Shown one piece after another: positions 42,963 to 51,967 of a DNA stretch of 64,000 bases. The stretch covers positions 1 through 64,000 of the forward strand of contig NZ_FRCC01000009.1 of the NCBI RefSeq assembly GCF_900142775.1, written 5' to 3'. The stretch comes from Flavobacterium flevense. Lineage in GTDB: Bacteria; Bacteroidota; Bacteroidia; Flavobacteriales; Flavobacteriaceae. A program made the translations under genes and the position numbers. The notes beneath the pieces are model-generated. The model ran no database searches, was not told where the DNA came from, and worked only from the letters and a program-made list of their open reading frames with translations. How positions within the stretch are numbered: position 1 is the first letter of the stretch; every line of letters begins with the position of its first letter.

Positions 42963-44723
42963 ATGTTTGATATTTCGGCATTAAAGGAAATGAAGCTTTC
43001 TGAGCTTCAACAAATAGCTAAAGCTGCTAAAACGATAAAATACAACGGTGTAAAAAAGGATGCCTTAATCACAAGTATTTTGGATTTTCAAAACTCTTTA
43101 GCAACAACTGCAGTGGAAGAAAATCCCGCTATAGCTGATACTGATGATAAACCTAAAAGGCAACGTATTGCTCCTGCAAAAAAGCCGGCAATTGTAAAAA
43201 ATAAAGCCAATGCAGCTGCCAGAAATGAAGATGAAAATAAGGAAAGCCAGTCTGCTCAACCTGATTTGCCTGTTGCAACTGACGAAAAAGAAGTTGTAAA
43301 AGAACAAAAAGAAGGTACAAAACAAGAGACTGTTGCTGAAAAAGCGAAAACTGTAAAGTTTAATAAAGCAACTTACGAAAAGAAAATAGCTTTAAAAAAG
43401 GATAAAGAAAATCAGGAACCGGTAAAAGAAGCTGAAACTGAAACAAAGTCAGAGGAAGTTTCGAATGATACTGTAACTCCGGCTCCTCAAAAGAAAATAA
43501 ATCCCAATCAAAACAAACAGAATCCGAATCAGAATTCGAACCAAAACCAGAATCAAAATCCTAATTTTAAAAACAAAAAAAATAATTTTAGAGACTCTGA
43601 TTTTGAATTTGACGGTATTATAGAAAGCGAAGGCGTTCTGGAAATGATGCCTGATGGTTATGGTTTTTTACGTTCTTCCGATTATAATTACCTGGCTTCT
43701 CCGGATGATATTTATTTATCAACTTCACAAATCAGACTTTTTGGTTTAAAAACCGGAGATACTGTAAAAGGGGTGGTAAGACCTCCTAAAGAAGGAGAGA
43801 AATTCTTTCCTTTAGTTCGTGTGCTAAAAATTAACGGACATGATCCACAAGTGGTGAGAGACCGAATTTCATTTGAACATTTAACGCCTGTTTTTCCATC
43901 AGAAAAATTCAAATTAGCCGAAAGAGACAGTTCGATTTCTACTCGTATTATTGATTTGTTTTCACCAATAGGTAAAGGACAGCGTGGTATGATTGTAGCG
44001 CAGCCAAAAACAGGTAAAACCATGTTGTTGAAAGAAATAGCCAATGCTATTGCTGCTAATCATCCGGAAGTTTATCTTATTGTTTTATTGATTGACGAAC
44101 GTCCGGAAGAGGTAACTGATATGCAACGTTCTGTAAGGGGAGAAGTAATTGCTTCTACTTTTGACAGAGAACCACAGGAGCATGTTAAAATCGCGAATAT
44201 TGTTTTGGAAAAATCAAAACGTTTAGTAGAATGCGGTCATGATGTAGTGATTCTTTTAGACTCTATAACACGTTTAGCCCGAGCTTACAATACCGTACAG
44301 CCTGCATCAGGAAAGGTATTGAGTGGAGGTGTTGATGCGAATGCATTACAAAAACCAAAACGTTTCTTTGGAGCTGCCCGAAATGTTGAAAAAGGAGGTT
44401 CTTTAAGTATTATTGCAACAGCTTTAACTGAAACAGGTTCTAAAATGGATGAGGTAATCTTCGAAGAATTCAAAGGAACCGGTAATATGGAATTGCAATT
44501 AGACAGAAAAATTGCCAATAAACGTATCTTCCCTGCAATCGATTTGACTTCATCAAGTACACGTCGTGATGATTTATTATTAGATAAAGATACCTTACAA
44601 AGAATGTGGATCATGAGAAAATACCTTTCTGACATGAATCCTGTGGAAGCAATGGAATTTATCAATGACCGTTTTAGAAAAACCAGAAATAACGAAGAGT
44701 TTTTGATTTCTATGAATGACTAA
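42963..44723 (+). CDS. rho: Transcription termination factor Rho with extended N-terminal region
   Basis: A 586-residue RNA-dependent ATPase, about 170 residues longer than E. coli Rho. Residues 1-45 are the Rho_N SAP-like domain ([19 protein letters not shown]). A charged, Asn/Gln-rich insert (about 50-215, with [12 protein letters not shown]) follows, then the RNA-binding cold-shock-like domain ([15 protein letters not shown]) and the ATPase core with Walker A QPKTGKT, Walker [16 protein letters not shown] and the secondary RNA-binding loops near [20 protein letters not shown]. Long low-complexity inserts are usual in Bacteroidota. A strong terminator follows. Confidence 0.96.
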   Translation: MFDISALKEMKLSELQQIAKAAKTIKYNGVKKDALITSILDFQNSLATTAVEENPAIADTDDKPKRQRIAPAKKPAIVKNKANAAARNEDENKESQSAQPDLPVATDEKEVVKEQKEGTKQETVAEKAKTVKFNKATYEKKIALKKDKENQEPVKEAETETKSEEVSNDTVTPAPQKKINPNQNKQNPNQNSNQNQNQNPNFKNKKNNFRDSDFEFDGIIESEGVLEMMPDGYGFLRSSDYNYLASPDDIYLSTSQIRLFGLKTGDTVKGVVRPPKEGEKFFPLVRVLKINGHDPQVVRDRISFEHLTPVFPSEKFKLAERDSSISTRIIDLFSPIGKGQRGMIVAQPKTGKTMLLKEIANAIAANHPEVYLIVLLIDERPEEVTDMQRSVRGEVIASTFDREPQEHVKIANIVLEKSKRLVECGHDVVILLDSITRLARAYNTVQPASGKVLSGGVDANALQKPKRFFGAARNVEKGGSLSIIATALTETGSKMDEVIFEEFKGTGNMELQLDRKIANKRIFPAIDLTSSSTRRDDLLLDKDTLQRMWIMRKYLSDMNPVEAMEFINDRFRKTRNNEEFLISMND

Positions 44724-44765
44724 CTTAGAGAAAAGAATATAGAATAAAGAAGCTAGAAAACAGAT

Positions 44766-44799
44766 AAAAAAAATCCTCGTGTATGCGAGGATTTTTTTT
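44766..44799. terminator. Bidirectional terminator between rho and the RsmB-like gene
   Basis: The 9-bp stem AAATCCTCG/CGAGGATTT (44771-44794 overall) is flanked by A7-8 and T8 runs, so it can end transcripts on both strands between two convergent genes. Confidence 0.85.
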
Positions 44800-44829
44800 G
44801 AATTATGAATAATCTAAGATCTATATTCT

Positions 44830-46089
44830 TTATTCTGTTTTCTTTTCTCTGACTTCTTTTTTCTCTTTTACTGGATTTTCTTTACGTTCTAACAAAGCCA
44901 TATAAAATCCGTCAAAACCGGATTCTGAAGCCAGGATTTTATGGTCTTTTATAAAAGTAAATTGTTTTCCAATATCAGTAGTTAAAAAGCGTTGTACTTG
45001 CTCCTGATTTTCCGAAGGAAGAATCGAACAGGTGGCATACACTAATTTTCCGCCTGGTTTTACTATTTTAGAATAACTTTCTAATACTTCCGATTGTACT
45101 TTTCGAATATTATCAATAAACTCAGGTTTTAATTTCCACTTAGCATCCGGATTTCTTTTTAAAACACCTAAACCGCTACAAGGAGCATCAATCAATACGC
45201 GATCTGCTTTTTCATGCAGTTTTTTGATCACTTTTGTAGTGTCTATAATTCGGTATTCTATGTTGAATGCACCGTCACGTTTAGCTCTTAATTTTAATTG
45301 CTTTAATTTACTTTCGTATAAATCCATTGCAATTAATTGGCCTTTATTTTCCATTAAGGCTGCCATGTGTAATGTTTTTCCACCGGCACCGGCACAAGTA
45401 TCTACCACGCGCATTCCCGGTTTTACATCCAGAAAAGCGGCAACTAATTGTGAATTAGCGTCCTGAACTTCAAAAAAACCTTGTTTGAAAGCATCTGTCA
45501 TAAAAACATTAGCACGTTCTTTTAGTACTAAAGCATCTGGTTGGTCTTTTAGATATTCGGTTTCGATATCTAAATCCATCAAAATAGCTCTTAGAGCTTC
45601 TTTAGTCGTTTTTAGGGTATTGGTTCTCAGGATAACTTTGGCAGGTTGGTTTTGAGCTGCAATTTCTTTAGCCCATACTTTTTCGCCTAATTCCTTAGCA
45701 CCCAGTTCGTCCATCCAGTCCGGAATAGATTCTTTGATGGCTCTGGTTTTAGACAATTCATCAAAACGACCTTTTATTTTTCTCTCCGGAGTTCCTTCAA
45801 GCTGACGCCAATCAGGAATTGGGTAGCCTCTTAATACTGCCCAGACAGCAAACATCCTCCAGAGATTATCTCTGTCATAAGGTTCTTTTACTTCGGCAAT
45901 TTCAGAATATAATCTTTTCCAACGAACAATTTCGTAAATAGTTTCAGCGACAAATTTCCTGTCAGAACTTCCCCAACGCTTGTCTTTTTTTAATGCTCTT
46001 GCTACTACTTTATCGGCATATTCTCCTTCATTAAAGATAGCATTTAGAGAATCGATAGTAGTGTATACTAAGTTTCTGTGTAATCTCAT
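44830..46089 (-). CDS. RsmB/NOL1/NOP2/Sun-family rRNA cytosine-C5 methyltransferase
   Basis: A 419-residue S-adenosylmethionine enzyme. Residues 1-140 resemble the NusB-like N-terminal domain of RsmB, containing LKKDKRWGSSDRKFVAETIYEIVR in part. The methyltransferase domain has motif I DTCAGAGGKTLHMAALM, motif IV DAPCSGLGVLKRNPDAKW and motif VI YATCSILPSENQEQV, giving both catalytic cysteines. It should methylate a cytosine in 16S rRNA. The charged tail EKKEVREKKTE is extra. The -7 element TACCTTTG lies 18 bases before the start, just ahead of the 192-bp tandem array. Confidence 0.92.
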   Translation of the reverse strand: MRLHRNLVYTTIDSLNAIFNEGEYADKVVARALKKDKRWGSSDRKFVAETIYEIVRWKRLYSEIAEVKEPYDRDNLWRMFAVWAVLRGYPIPDWRQLEGTPERKIKGRFDELSKTRAIKESIPDWMDELGAKELGEKVWAKEIAAQNQPAKVILRTNTLKTTKEALRAILMDLDIETEYLKDQPDALVLKERANVFMTDAFKQGFFEVQDANSQLVAAFLDVKPGMRVVDTCAGAGGKTLHMAALMENKGQLIAMDLYESKLKQLKLRAKRDGAFNIEYRIIDTTKVIKKLHEKADRVLIDAPCSGLGVLKRNPDAKWKLKPEFIDNIRKVQSEVLESYSKIVKPGGKLVYATCSILPSENQEQVQRFLTTDIGKQFTFIKDHKILASESGFDGFYMALLERKENPVKEKKEVREKKTE

Positions 46090-46106
46090 TTTAATTATTT
46101 GAGCTG

Positions 46107-46114
46107 CAAAGGTA
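46107..46114 (-). promoter_or_regulatory. -7 promoter element of the RsmB-like gene
   Basis: TACCTTTG on the minus strand matches TAnnTTTG exactly, 17 bases upstream of the start codon and 17 bases from the edge of the tandem array, so the -33 region overlaps the array. Confidence 0.5.
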
Positions 46115-46130
46115 CTATTAAATGATTTGA

Positions 46131-46898
46131 AATTAAATTAATACCGTTTATTATTTCAAATTAGCAGATTAATCCCGATAGATTGGGAAAATTAAAAAAA
46201 TACCGCAAATTCGCAAATTGTACAGAACCCTTATTCTTAAATAATTTGCGAATTTGCGGTAAAAAGTAAGCGTATTTTATTTTAAATTTTCTTTGAAAAA
46301 ATCAATGGTTCTTGTCCATGCTAATTAGATTATTACCGTTTATTATTTCAAATTAACAGATTAATCCCGATAGATTGAGAAAATTAAAAAATTACCACAA
46401 ATTCGCAAATTGTACAGAACCCTTATTCTTAAATAATTTGCGAATTTGCGGTAAAAAGTAAGCGTATTTTATTTTAAATTTTCTTTGAAAAAATCAATGG
46501 TTCTTGTCCATGCTAATTAAATTAATACCGTTTATTATTTCAAATTAGCAGATTAATCCCGATAGATTGGGAGAATTAAAAAAATACCGCAAATTTGCAA
46601 ATTGTACAGAACCCTTATTCTTAAATAATTTGCGAATTTGCGGTAAAAAGTAAGCGTATTTTATTTTAAATTTTCTTTGAAAAAATCAATGGTTCTTGTC
46701 CATGCTAATTAAATTAATACCGTTTATTATTTCAAATTAGCAGATTAATCCCGGTAGATTGGGAGAATTAAAAAATTACCTCAAATGCGCAAATTGTACA
46801 GAACCCTTATTCTTAAATAATTTGCGAATTTGCGGTAAAAAGTAAGCGTATTTTATTTTAAATTTTCTTTGAAAAAATCAATGGTTCTTGCCCATGCT
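46131..46898. repeat. Four-unit 192-bp tandem array of a gene 3' end plus terminator
   Basis: Units begin at 46131, 46323, 46515 and 46707 with an exact 192-base period. Each contains an 18-base arm ACCGCAAATTCGCAAATT-like sequence and the invariant partner AATTTGCGAATTTGCGGT (for example 46202-46219 with 46243-46260), followed on the minus strand by six to seven T. It also carries a copy of the last 15 codons plus stop of the dienelactone hydrolase gene. Unit 4 contains the real gene end. Left arms have drifted by one or two bases per unit, while the right arm is unchanged in all four. Confidence 0.93.
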
Positions 46899-47740
46899 AA
46901 TGTTGCTGCTTTTTCATCATAACGTGGAGTGGTATTATTATGAAATCCGTGATTGACATTAGGATAAATGTAAGCAGTATTAGGAACTTTGTTTTGATTT
47001 AAAATAGCTTCAAATGCCGGCCATCCTTCGTTTACTCTGGTATCTAAGCCGGCATATTGTAAAAGCAAAGGAGTTTTAATTTGTGCTGCTTCAGCGGCAG
47101 TAGGTTGTCCTCCATAAAATGGAACTGCAGCTTTTAATGTGGGAACTTTAACAGCCATTAAATTAGCAATCCATCCGCCAAAACAAAATCCCACCACTCC
47201 GATGTTTCCATCACAGTCCGGATGACTTTTGAGATAATAATAAGCGGCTATAAAATCTTCAAGCATTTCATATCGGTCTCTTTTTTTCTGCATTTCTCTA
47301 CCTTCATCATCATTACCGGGATAACCGCCTAACGGAGTTAAGGCATCAGGTGCTAAACTTATAAAACTATCAACAGCAGTATGGCGTCCCACATCTTCGA
47401 TATAGGGATTTAAACCACGGTTCTCATGAACCACGATTACTCCGGGTAATTTTTTGTTTGTTTTAGCCGGTTTAGAAAGTAAACCTTTGATTTTTCCTCC
47501 GCCTTTTGGCGAATCATAAAAAATGTAATCCGAATCAATTCTGGGATCATCAGCCTTAATCGTTATTGAATTTACATAGTCCGGAGTTATAAAACTCAAT
47601 AAAGAGGGAAGTGTAAGTGCGCCAACAGCAAAAACAGAGAGTTTTTCGATAAACTGTCTTCTTTCAATTTTGTTGTGAGCATAATCATCGTATAAGTCAA
47701 AAATTTCCTGACTGATGTCTTCTTTGGTTATTTTTTTCAT
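46853..47740 (-). CDS. Dienelactone hydrolase family protein
   Basis: A 295-residue alpha/beta hydrolase. Residues 26-50 (IERRQFIEKLSVFAVGALTLPSLLSF in part) look like a twin-arginine-type export signal. The catalytic cysteine is Cys186 in VGFCFGGW, the stabilising Glu106 lies in VVHENRGL, and the histidine is in NVNHGFHNN. The family hydrolyses lactones or esters; its substrate here is unknown. Its last 15 codons and stop lie inside unit 4 of the 192-bp array, and degenerate copies of that end recur three times downstream. Confidence 0.9.
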   Translation of the reverse strand: MKKITKEDISQEIFDLYDDYAHNKIERRQFIEKLSVFAVGALTLPSLLSFITPDYVNSITIKADDPRIDSDYIFYDSPKGGGKIKGLLSKPAKTNKKLPGVIVVHENRGLNPYIEDVGRHTAVDSFISLAPDALTPLGGYPGNDDEGREMQKKRDRYEMLEDFIAAYYYLKSHPDCDGNIGVVGFCFGGWIANLMAVKVPTLKAAVPFYGGQPTAAEAAQIKTPLLLQYAGLDTRVNEGWPAFEAILNQNKVPNTAYIYPNVNHGFHNNTTPRYDEKAATLAWARTIDFFKENLK

Positions 47741-47795
47741 TTCAGATAGGGTTGATTTAGAATAGCTTAAATATAATTTATTTTGATTGATTTAA

Positions 47796-47825
47796 AACAA
47801 AAAAAAGCTCCATTAAGGAGCTTTT
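47796..47825 (-). terminator. Intrinsic terminator of the TonB-dependent receptor gene
   Basis: The 9-bp stem AAAAGCTCC/GGAGCTTTT (47803-47811 and 47817-47825) is followed on the minus strand by a run of T. Confidence 0.82.
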
Positions 47826-47846
47826 AGAAAAATAACCGACAAGGTT

Positions 47847-50084
47847 TTATAATTTGTATTTTAAACTAGCCATTATTTGACGAGGAGCGATTGGATTTAC
47901 ACTATAATTTTCGTGTACAGTGTAGTTCAACTCGTTAGTAATATTTGATAATTTGCATAAAAGGGAGATTTTTTTCCATTCATAACCTACAGAAGCATCG
48001 ACTGTGGCGTAACCTTTTAATGGAATGTCTCTGTCTTCGATTGTAACATCATATCCGGTAGGTGAGGAGCTATTTGCTTTCCATACATAGCGGTCATTCC
48101 AACCTCCGGTTCTGTCTCCAATATAATTTGCGATAGCTCCAAAACTTAATCCTTTTAACACACCGCTAGGTAGTTTGTAGAAAAAGCTTAAATTGGCAGT
48201 GTGTTTTGGTGTTCTGGCTAAAATATCTCCTACTACAAGACTTCCGTTGGTACCTGAAGATTTAGAAATTTTGGTTTCGTTAAAACTATAACCGGCCAGG
48301 ATGTTTAATCCTTCAACAGGTTTAGCAGTGATGTCAATTTCGATACCTTTTCCTTTTGTAGCTCCTACTAATTCTTTTAAATTATTGTTTACGTTCAGTG
48401 TTACTCCGTCAGCTTGAAATTGAGCTGTTTGAGCTAAGTTATTGTTGGTTATTTGGTACAAAGTAACATTTGTACTTAAAATTCCTCTCCAGAAATCTTT
48501 TTTGATACCTACTTCATATTGGTCAATAATGGAAGGATCCAGTGTTTTTAGGTCAACTGTTGTTCCTGTATTTGGGGTAAATGAGTTCGAATAACTCGCA
48601 AATATTGATGTTTCCTTGTTGGGTTGAATAACCAATCCTCCTTTTGGAGAGTAAGCTCTGTTTAATGTTTTAGCACTTGTTGTTGTAACCCCGGTAGCAT
48701 AAACTTCGGTATCTACTTCAGCTTCTTGCCAAGACCAACGAATACCTCCCAAAACTTTAATATAATCAGTAATTGAAATTAAATCCTGTGCATAAGCTCC
48801 AAAACGCTGTGTATTAGTAGTTGCTAGTTGTGTAGACTGAGAGAAAGGAATTTCTGTACTTTGAGTGCTGTAATCATAATCAAAAAGATTAATTGTACCA
48901 TAATCTGCTAAAGCGAAAGCAAAAGTATAGCTTGGTGCAATCGAATTTTCATAATCAACACCGGTAAATATTTGGTGTTTGATGTTTCCTGTATTAAAAG
49001 TTCCTTGTAAGCTTAATTGGTCTCCAAAAATTCTTTCGGCTGCATCCGCTTGAGTTAATCCACGTTTCCAATCGCCACTAGAAGTGACACCATTCATCTG
49101 AGCTGTAGATTTTTGTGTTCTTCTGTATGATTGAAAAGAACTGTTGAAACTTAATTTCCAGTTTTTATTGAAATCATGGTTGAATAAGATCGAGGCACTG
49201 GCTGATTTAGTATTTCCGGTTGACCATAATGCTCCAAAGTAAATATTACGCGGAAGATCTAAAACGGTTTCTCCAATAATTCCGGTACCAAAATCAGGAG
49301 TCCAATCGGCACTTAAGTAATCTCCCTGCACGGTAAGATGTGTTTTTTCAGAGATATTAAATAAAAAGGAAGGGTTAAAATAGATACGGTCGTTTTTTAC
49401 ATAATCTCTAAAACTTTTTGAGTTTTCATAAGATCCGTTAAAGCGATAAGCAATATACTTATTTATTGGACCATAAAAATCAATTGAAGGCTTGTAGAAA
49501 TCATAGCTTCCCGCTTGCATAGCGATTTCTCCGCCTCTGGTAAATTGAGGGGTTTTAGTCACTAAATTTAAAATTCCTCCAGGAGCAACATTACCATATA
49601 ATAAGGCAGAACCTCCTTTTAAGAATTCGACTTTTTCTAACGAAGAAACCTCCGGAATAGAACCGGCATTATAACGAAAACCATTTTTAAACATATTATT
49701 GGCTCCCATATCATAACCTCTTGACCAAAAAGATTCCTGAGCTCCACCACGTGCCGAACCTACATAGACACCATTAGCATTTTTAATTACATCACTTAAA
49801 CGAATAGCCTGTTGTTGTGTGATGATTTCATTGCCTATAACCTGAACACTTTGTGGTAAGTCCATTGGTTTAATTCCTGATCTTGCTGCCGAAACCGGTT
49901 TTTGCGGTTTGTTTCCGGTTACTATAATCTCATTTAATATTTCTCCTTTTTTGTTTTTGATAGTGTCAAATGGAGAGGAAGAAATTGATGTTAAACTTTT
50001 ATGTTCCTGTGCTGAAGCCATTTCCTGAGCTTGAGCTGATAGGGAAAATAATAGTGCTATTGCAGGCAATAATATACTTTTCAT
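47847..50084 (-). CDS. TonB-dependent siderophore receptor
   Basis: A 745-residue outer membrane receptor. The signal peptide ends SAQAQ (about residue 19). A TonB-box-like EIIVTG lies near residue 52, the plug domain (about 65-190) contains LPQSVQVIGNEIITQQ and VEFLKGGSALLYGNVAPGGILNLVTK, and the 22-strand barrel ends in APRQIMASLKYKL. LPQSVQVI and GGILNLVTK are features of the FhuA/FpvA siderophore branch. There is no N-terminal carboxypeptidase-like domain and no adjacent SusD. It probably imports an iron chelate; no Fur-type box is obvious. It is flanked by terminators and so is monocistronic. Confidence 0.92.
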   Translation of the reverse strand: MKSILLPAIALLFSLSAQAQEMASAQEHKSLTSISSSPFDTIKNKKGEILNEIIVTGNKPQKPVSAARSGIKPMDLPQSVQVIGNEIITQQQAIRLSDVIKNANGVYVGSARGGAQESFWSRGYDMGANNMFKNGFRYNAGSIPEVSSLEKVEFLKGGSALLYGNVAPGGILNLVTKTPQFTRGGEIAMQAGSYDFYKPSIDFYGPINKYIAYRFNGSYENSKSFRDYVKNDRIYFNPSFLFNISEKTHLTVQGDYLSADWTPDFGTGIIGETVLDLPRNIYFGALWSTGNTKSASASILFNHDFNKNWKLSFNSSFQSYRRTQKSTAQMNGVTSSGDWKRGLTQADAAERIFGDQLSLQGTFNTGNIKHQIFTGVDYENSIAPSYTFAFALADYGTINLFDYDYSTQSTEIPFSQSTQLATTNTQRFGAYAQDLISITDYIKVLGGIRWSWQEAEVDTEVYATGVTTTSAKTLNRAYSPKGGLVIQPNKETSIFASYSNSFTPNTGTTVDLKTLDPSIIDQYEVGIKKDFWRGILSTNVTLYQITNNNLAQTAQFQADGVTLNVNNNLKELVGATKGKGIEIDITAKPVEGLNILAGYSFNETKISKSSGTNGSLVVGDILARTPKHTANLSFFYKLPSGVLKGLSFGAIANYIGDRTGGWNDRYVWKANSSSPTGYDVTIEDRDIPLKGYATVDASVGYEWKKISLLCKLSNITNELNYTVHENYSVNPIAPRQIMASLKYKL

Positions 50085-50227
50085 TATTATTTGGATTTAT
50101 TTAAAATAACGGTGCAAATGTATAAGCTAAAATTGGTTTTACAATGGGTTATTTGGAATAAATTAAAATAATAATTAACAAAATAGTCAGAAGTTGTTTG
50201 GTTTTTTTTAACAGTAGGTTTGCAGCT

Positions 50228-50274
50228 GAAAAAAAAGTCTCATAAAAACATTTTTCAGGGTTTTTATGAGTCTG
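50228..50274 (-). terminator. Intrinsic terminator of the alpha/beta hydrolase gene
   Basis: The stem GTCTCATAAAAAC/GTTTTTATGAGTC has one mismatch and is followed on the minus strand by eight T. It lies about 100 bases downstream of the hydrolase stop codon. Confidence 0.7.
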
Positions 50275-50375
50275 TAAAACAGGTGTTTGTGTTTATGTGT
50301 GTTTTGGTTTTTAGGAGGTTTTTCAGTTTTACTTTTTAAAGTCTTTTTCTAATTTTATAAGGCATAATCTCTCCA

Positions 50376-51746
50376 TCAGTCTATTTTGGGTGAATTGAGG
50401 TGTTTTTTAAAGAAACTGTAAAGTGTATTTAACGAAGCTGCTGTTTCCGGAATGGCATGTCCTTTTCCGTAATTGACTAAGGTAGCCGTTGGAACATTTA
50501 AATTATCCAGTTTGTTTTTAAGATGCCCAATTTGATCCTGATAATAAAGATCATCATCAGTATTGTAAAAAAACAGCGTAGGAGCAGTGGCAGCTGTTTC
50601 AACCAAAGAATAAGATCCCATAGATTCCCATAATTCTCGGTTTTGGTCTAAAGCTCCCCAAACCCAGGGACATCTGAGTTCCATATTTTTATCTCCGTCA
50701 TTAGATTTATCATAGATGAGCGTGTAATCAAAAACGCCGGGTCCCAGAGCTGCGGCTTGTACAGCATCGGAAATACCAATATTAAATCCGGCATTTTCTA
50801 AATCCGTTACTTTTTTGTCGCCAATGGCCATAGAACCTGCTGTAGAACCTCTTGAAAAACCGAAAACGCCTATTTTATCCGAAAGTCCCATCATAGTATT
50901 AAAAGCCCGTAAAGTTCTAATAGCCGATTTTACTTTTTGAGCCGCATCAGGATTAGTTTGATATGATTTATAAGCGTCATTAGGACCGTTAGCAGGCTTT
51001 CCTTTTCCCCAAGGACAATATTTAGGATGATCTGCAATGGCCCATGCCATTCCATGAGCAGGTGCTCCTTCAAGAAAAGAATCATTGAATCCGGCAAAGG
51101 TGTAGGCCAGATTTATTCGTTGATCTTTGTAAGCATCGGTTAATTTTCCTTTCTCCTGATCGTAATTTGCATAGCTGTTACTGTAAGAAAATGATAAAAC
51201 AGCAGGCACTTTTACTTTTGCATTAGCGGGATAAATAATATCCATATGCAATGAATCCCCCACAATGTATTGTTCGGGTGTGTTGTAAACAGATGGATCG
51301 TCGATAAAATAGCTGACATCTCTGGCTATACGATAACCTTCAAATAATACATAAGATTTATATTGTGAGCAGTTGTTGAGATTACAAAAACTTCCTGCCG
51401 AAATAGAGTCATTTATAGCAATAATGTCTTCGTTTATTTTTAAAGCTTTTGCATTTTTATTTTTTTTATAATCAAGTTCTATTACACGATATCCCTGTGA
51501 AAGTAACCACTTCACATCTTTTTTAATACTGTTTTGTCCAATTTTTTTAAAAGCAAGATTTTTTAAATAAACCACTGTTACATAATTACCGGCATAATCT
51601 TTTATCGGGTTTTGGGATTCGGTTGCTTTATATTCAATAGTAGTAGCTGTAGTCTTGCTTTTCCATTTACCGGTTGCGGCACAGGAACTAAAGTTTATAA
51701 GGATGCTAAATAGAATTATAAAAAATAGTGACGGATGGTATTTCAT
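50376..51746 (-). CDS. Alpha/beta hydrolase lipoprotein
   Basis: A 456-residue predicted lipoprotein with lipobox SSC near residue 22. The hydrolase fold is indicated by VPAVLSFSYSNSYANYDQ (first strand and oxyanion area), the nucleophile elbow IGVFGFSRGSTAGSMA with the GxSxG serine, TLFFYNTDDDLYY for the acid and GKGHAIPETA for the histidine. An N-terminal segment (about 35-140) precedes it and contains YVTVVYLKNLAFKKIG. The substrate is unknown; secreted carbohydrate or peptide esterases are the nearest idea. It is divergent from pafA. Confidence 0.78.
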   Translation of the reverse strand: MKYHPSLFFIILFSILINFSSCAATGKWKSKTTATTIEYKATESQNPIKDYAGNYVTVVYLKNLAFKKIGQNSIKKDVKWLLSQGYRVIELDYKKNKNAKALKINEDIIAINDSISAGSFCNLNNCSQYKSYVLFEGYRIARDVSYFIDDPSVYNTPEQYIVGDSLHMDIIYPANAKVKVPAVLSFSYSNSYANYDQEKGKLTDAYKDQRINLAYTFAGFNDSFLEGAPAHGMAWAIADHPKYCPWGKGKPANGPNDAYKSYQTNPDAAQKVKSAIRTLRAFNTMMGLSDKIGVFGFSRGSTAGSMAIGDKKVTDLENAGFNIGISDAVQAAALGPGVFDYTLIYDKSNDGDKNMELRCPWVWGALDQNRELWESMGSYSLVETAATAPTLFFYNTDDDLYYQDQIGHLKNKLDNLNVPTATLVNYGKGHAIPETAASLNTLYSFFKKHLNSPKID

Positions 51747-51967
51747 TATATGCGTGTTTCGAAAGATTTCAATCTTAGAGAGATTGTTATTTTATAAACA
51801 CAAAAATAACTTTTTAAAATTTGATTTACATAAGAGAGATTATATTTGAACTGATATTGAAGCGTATTTTTTGTGTTCTTTTTTCTTCTGTTAGTGATTT
51901 CCGTAACCATTTGATAATATTAGCTCGTGTTTTAATTTGTATTTTTGTTTTTTATCTAATTTTTATC

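Noticed and set aside
46131-46898. CRISPR-like look of evenly spaced repeats
   Set aside because: The whole 192-base unit repeats with no unique spacers, units are far too long, and no cas genes are near.
51821-51967. 49-residue N-terminal extension of PafA
   Set aside because: It would place a second hydrophobic segment ahead of a clean signal peptide; homologues start at the internal methionine.
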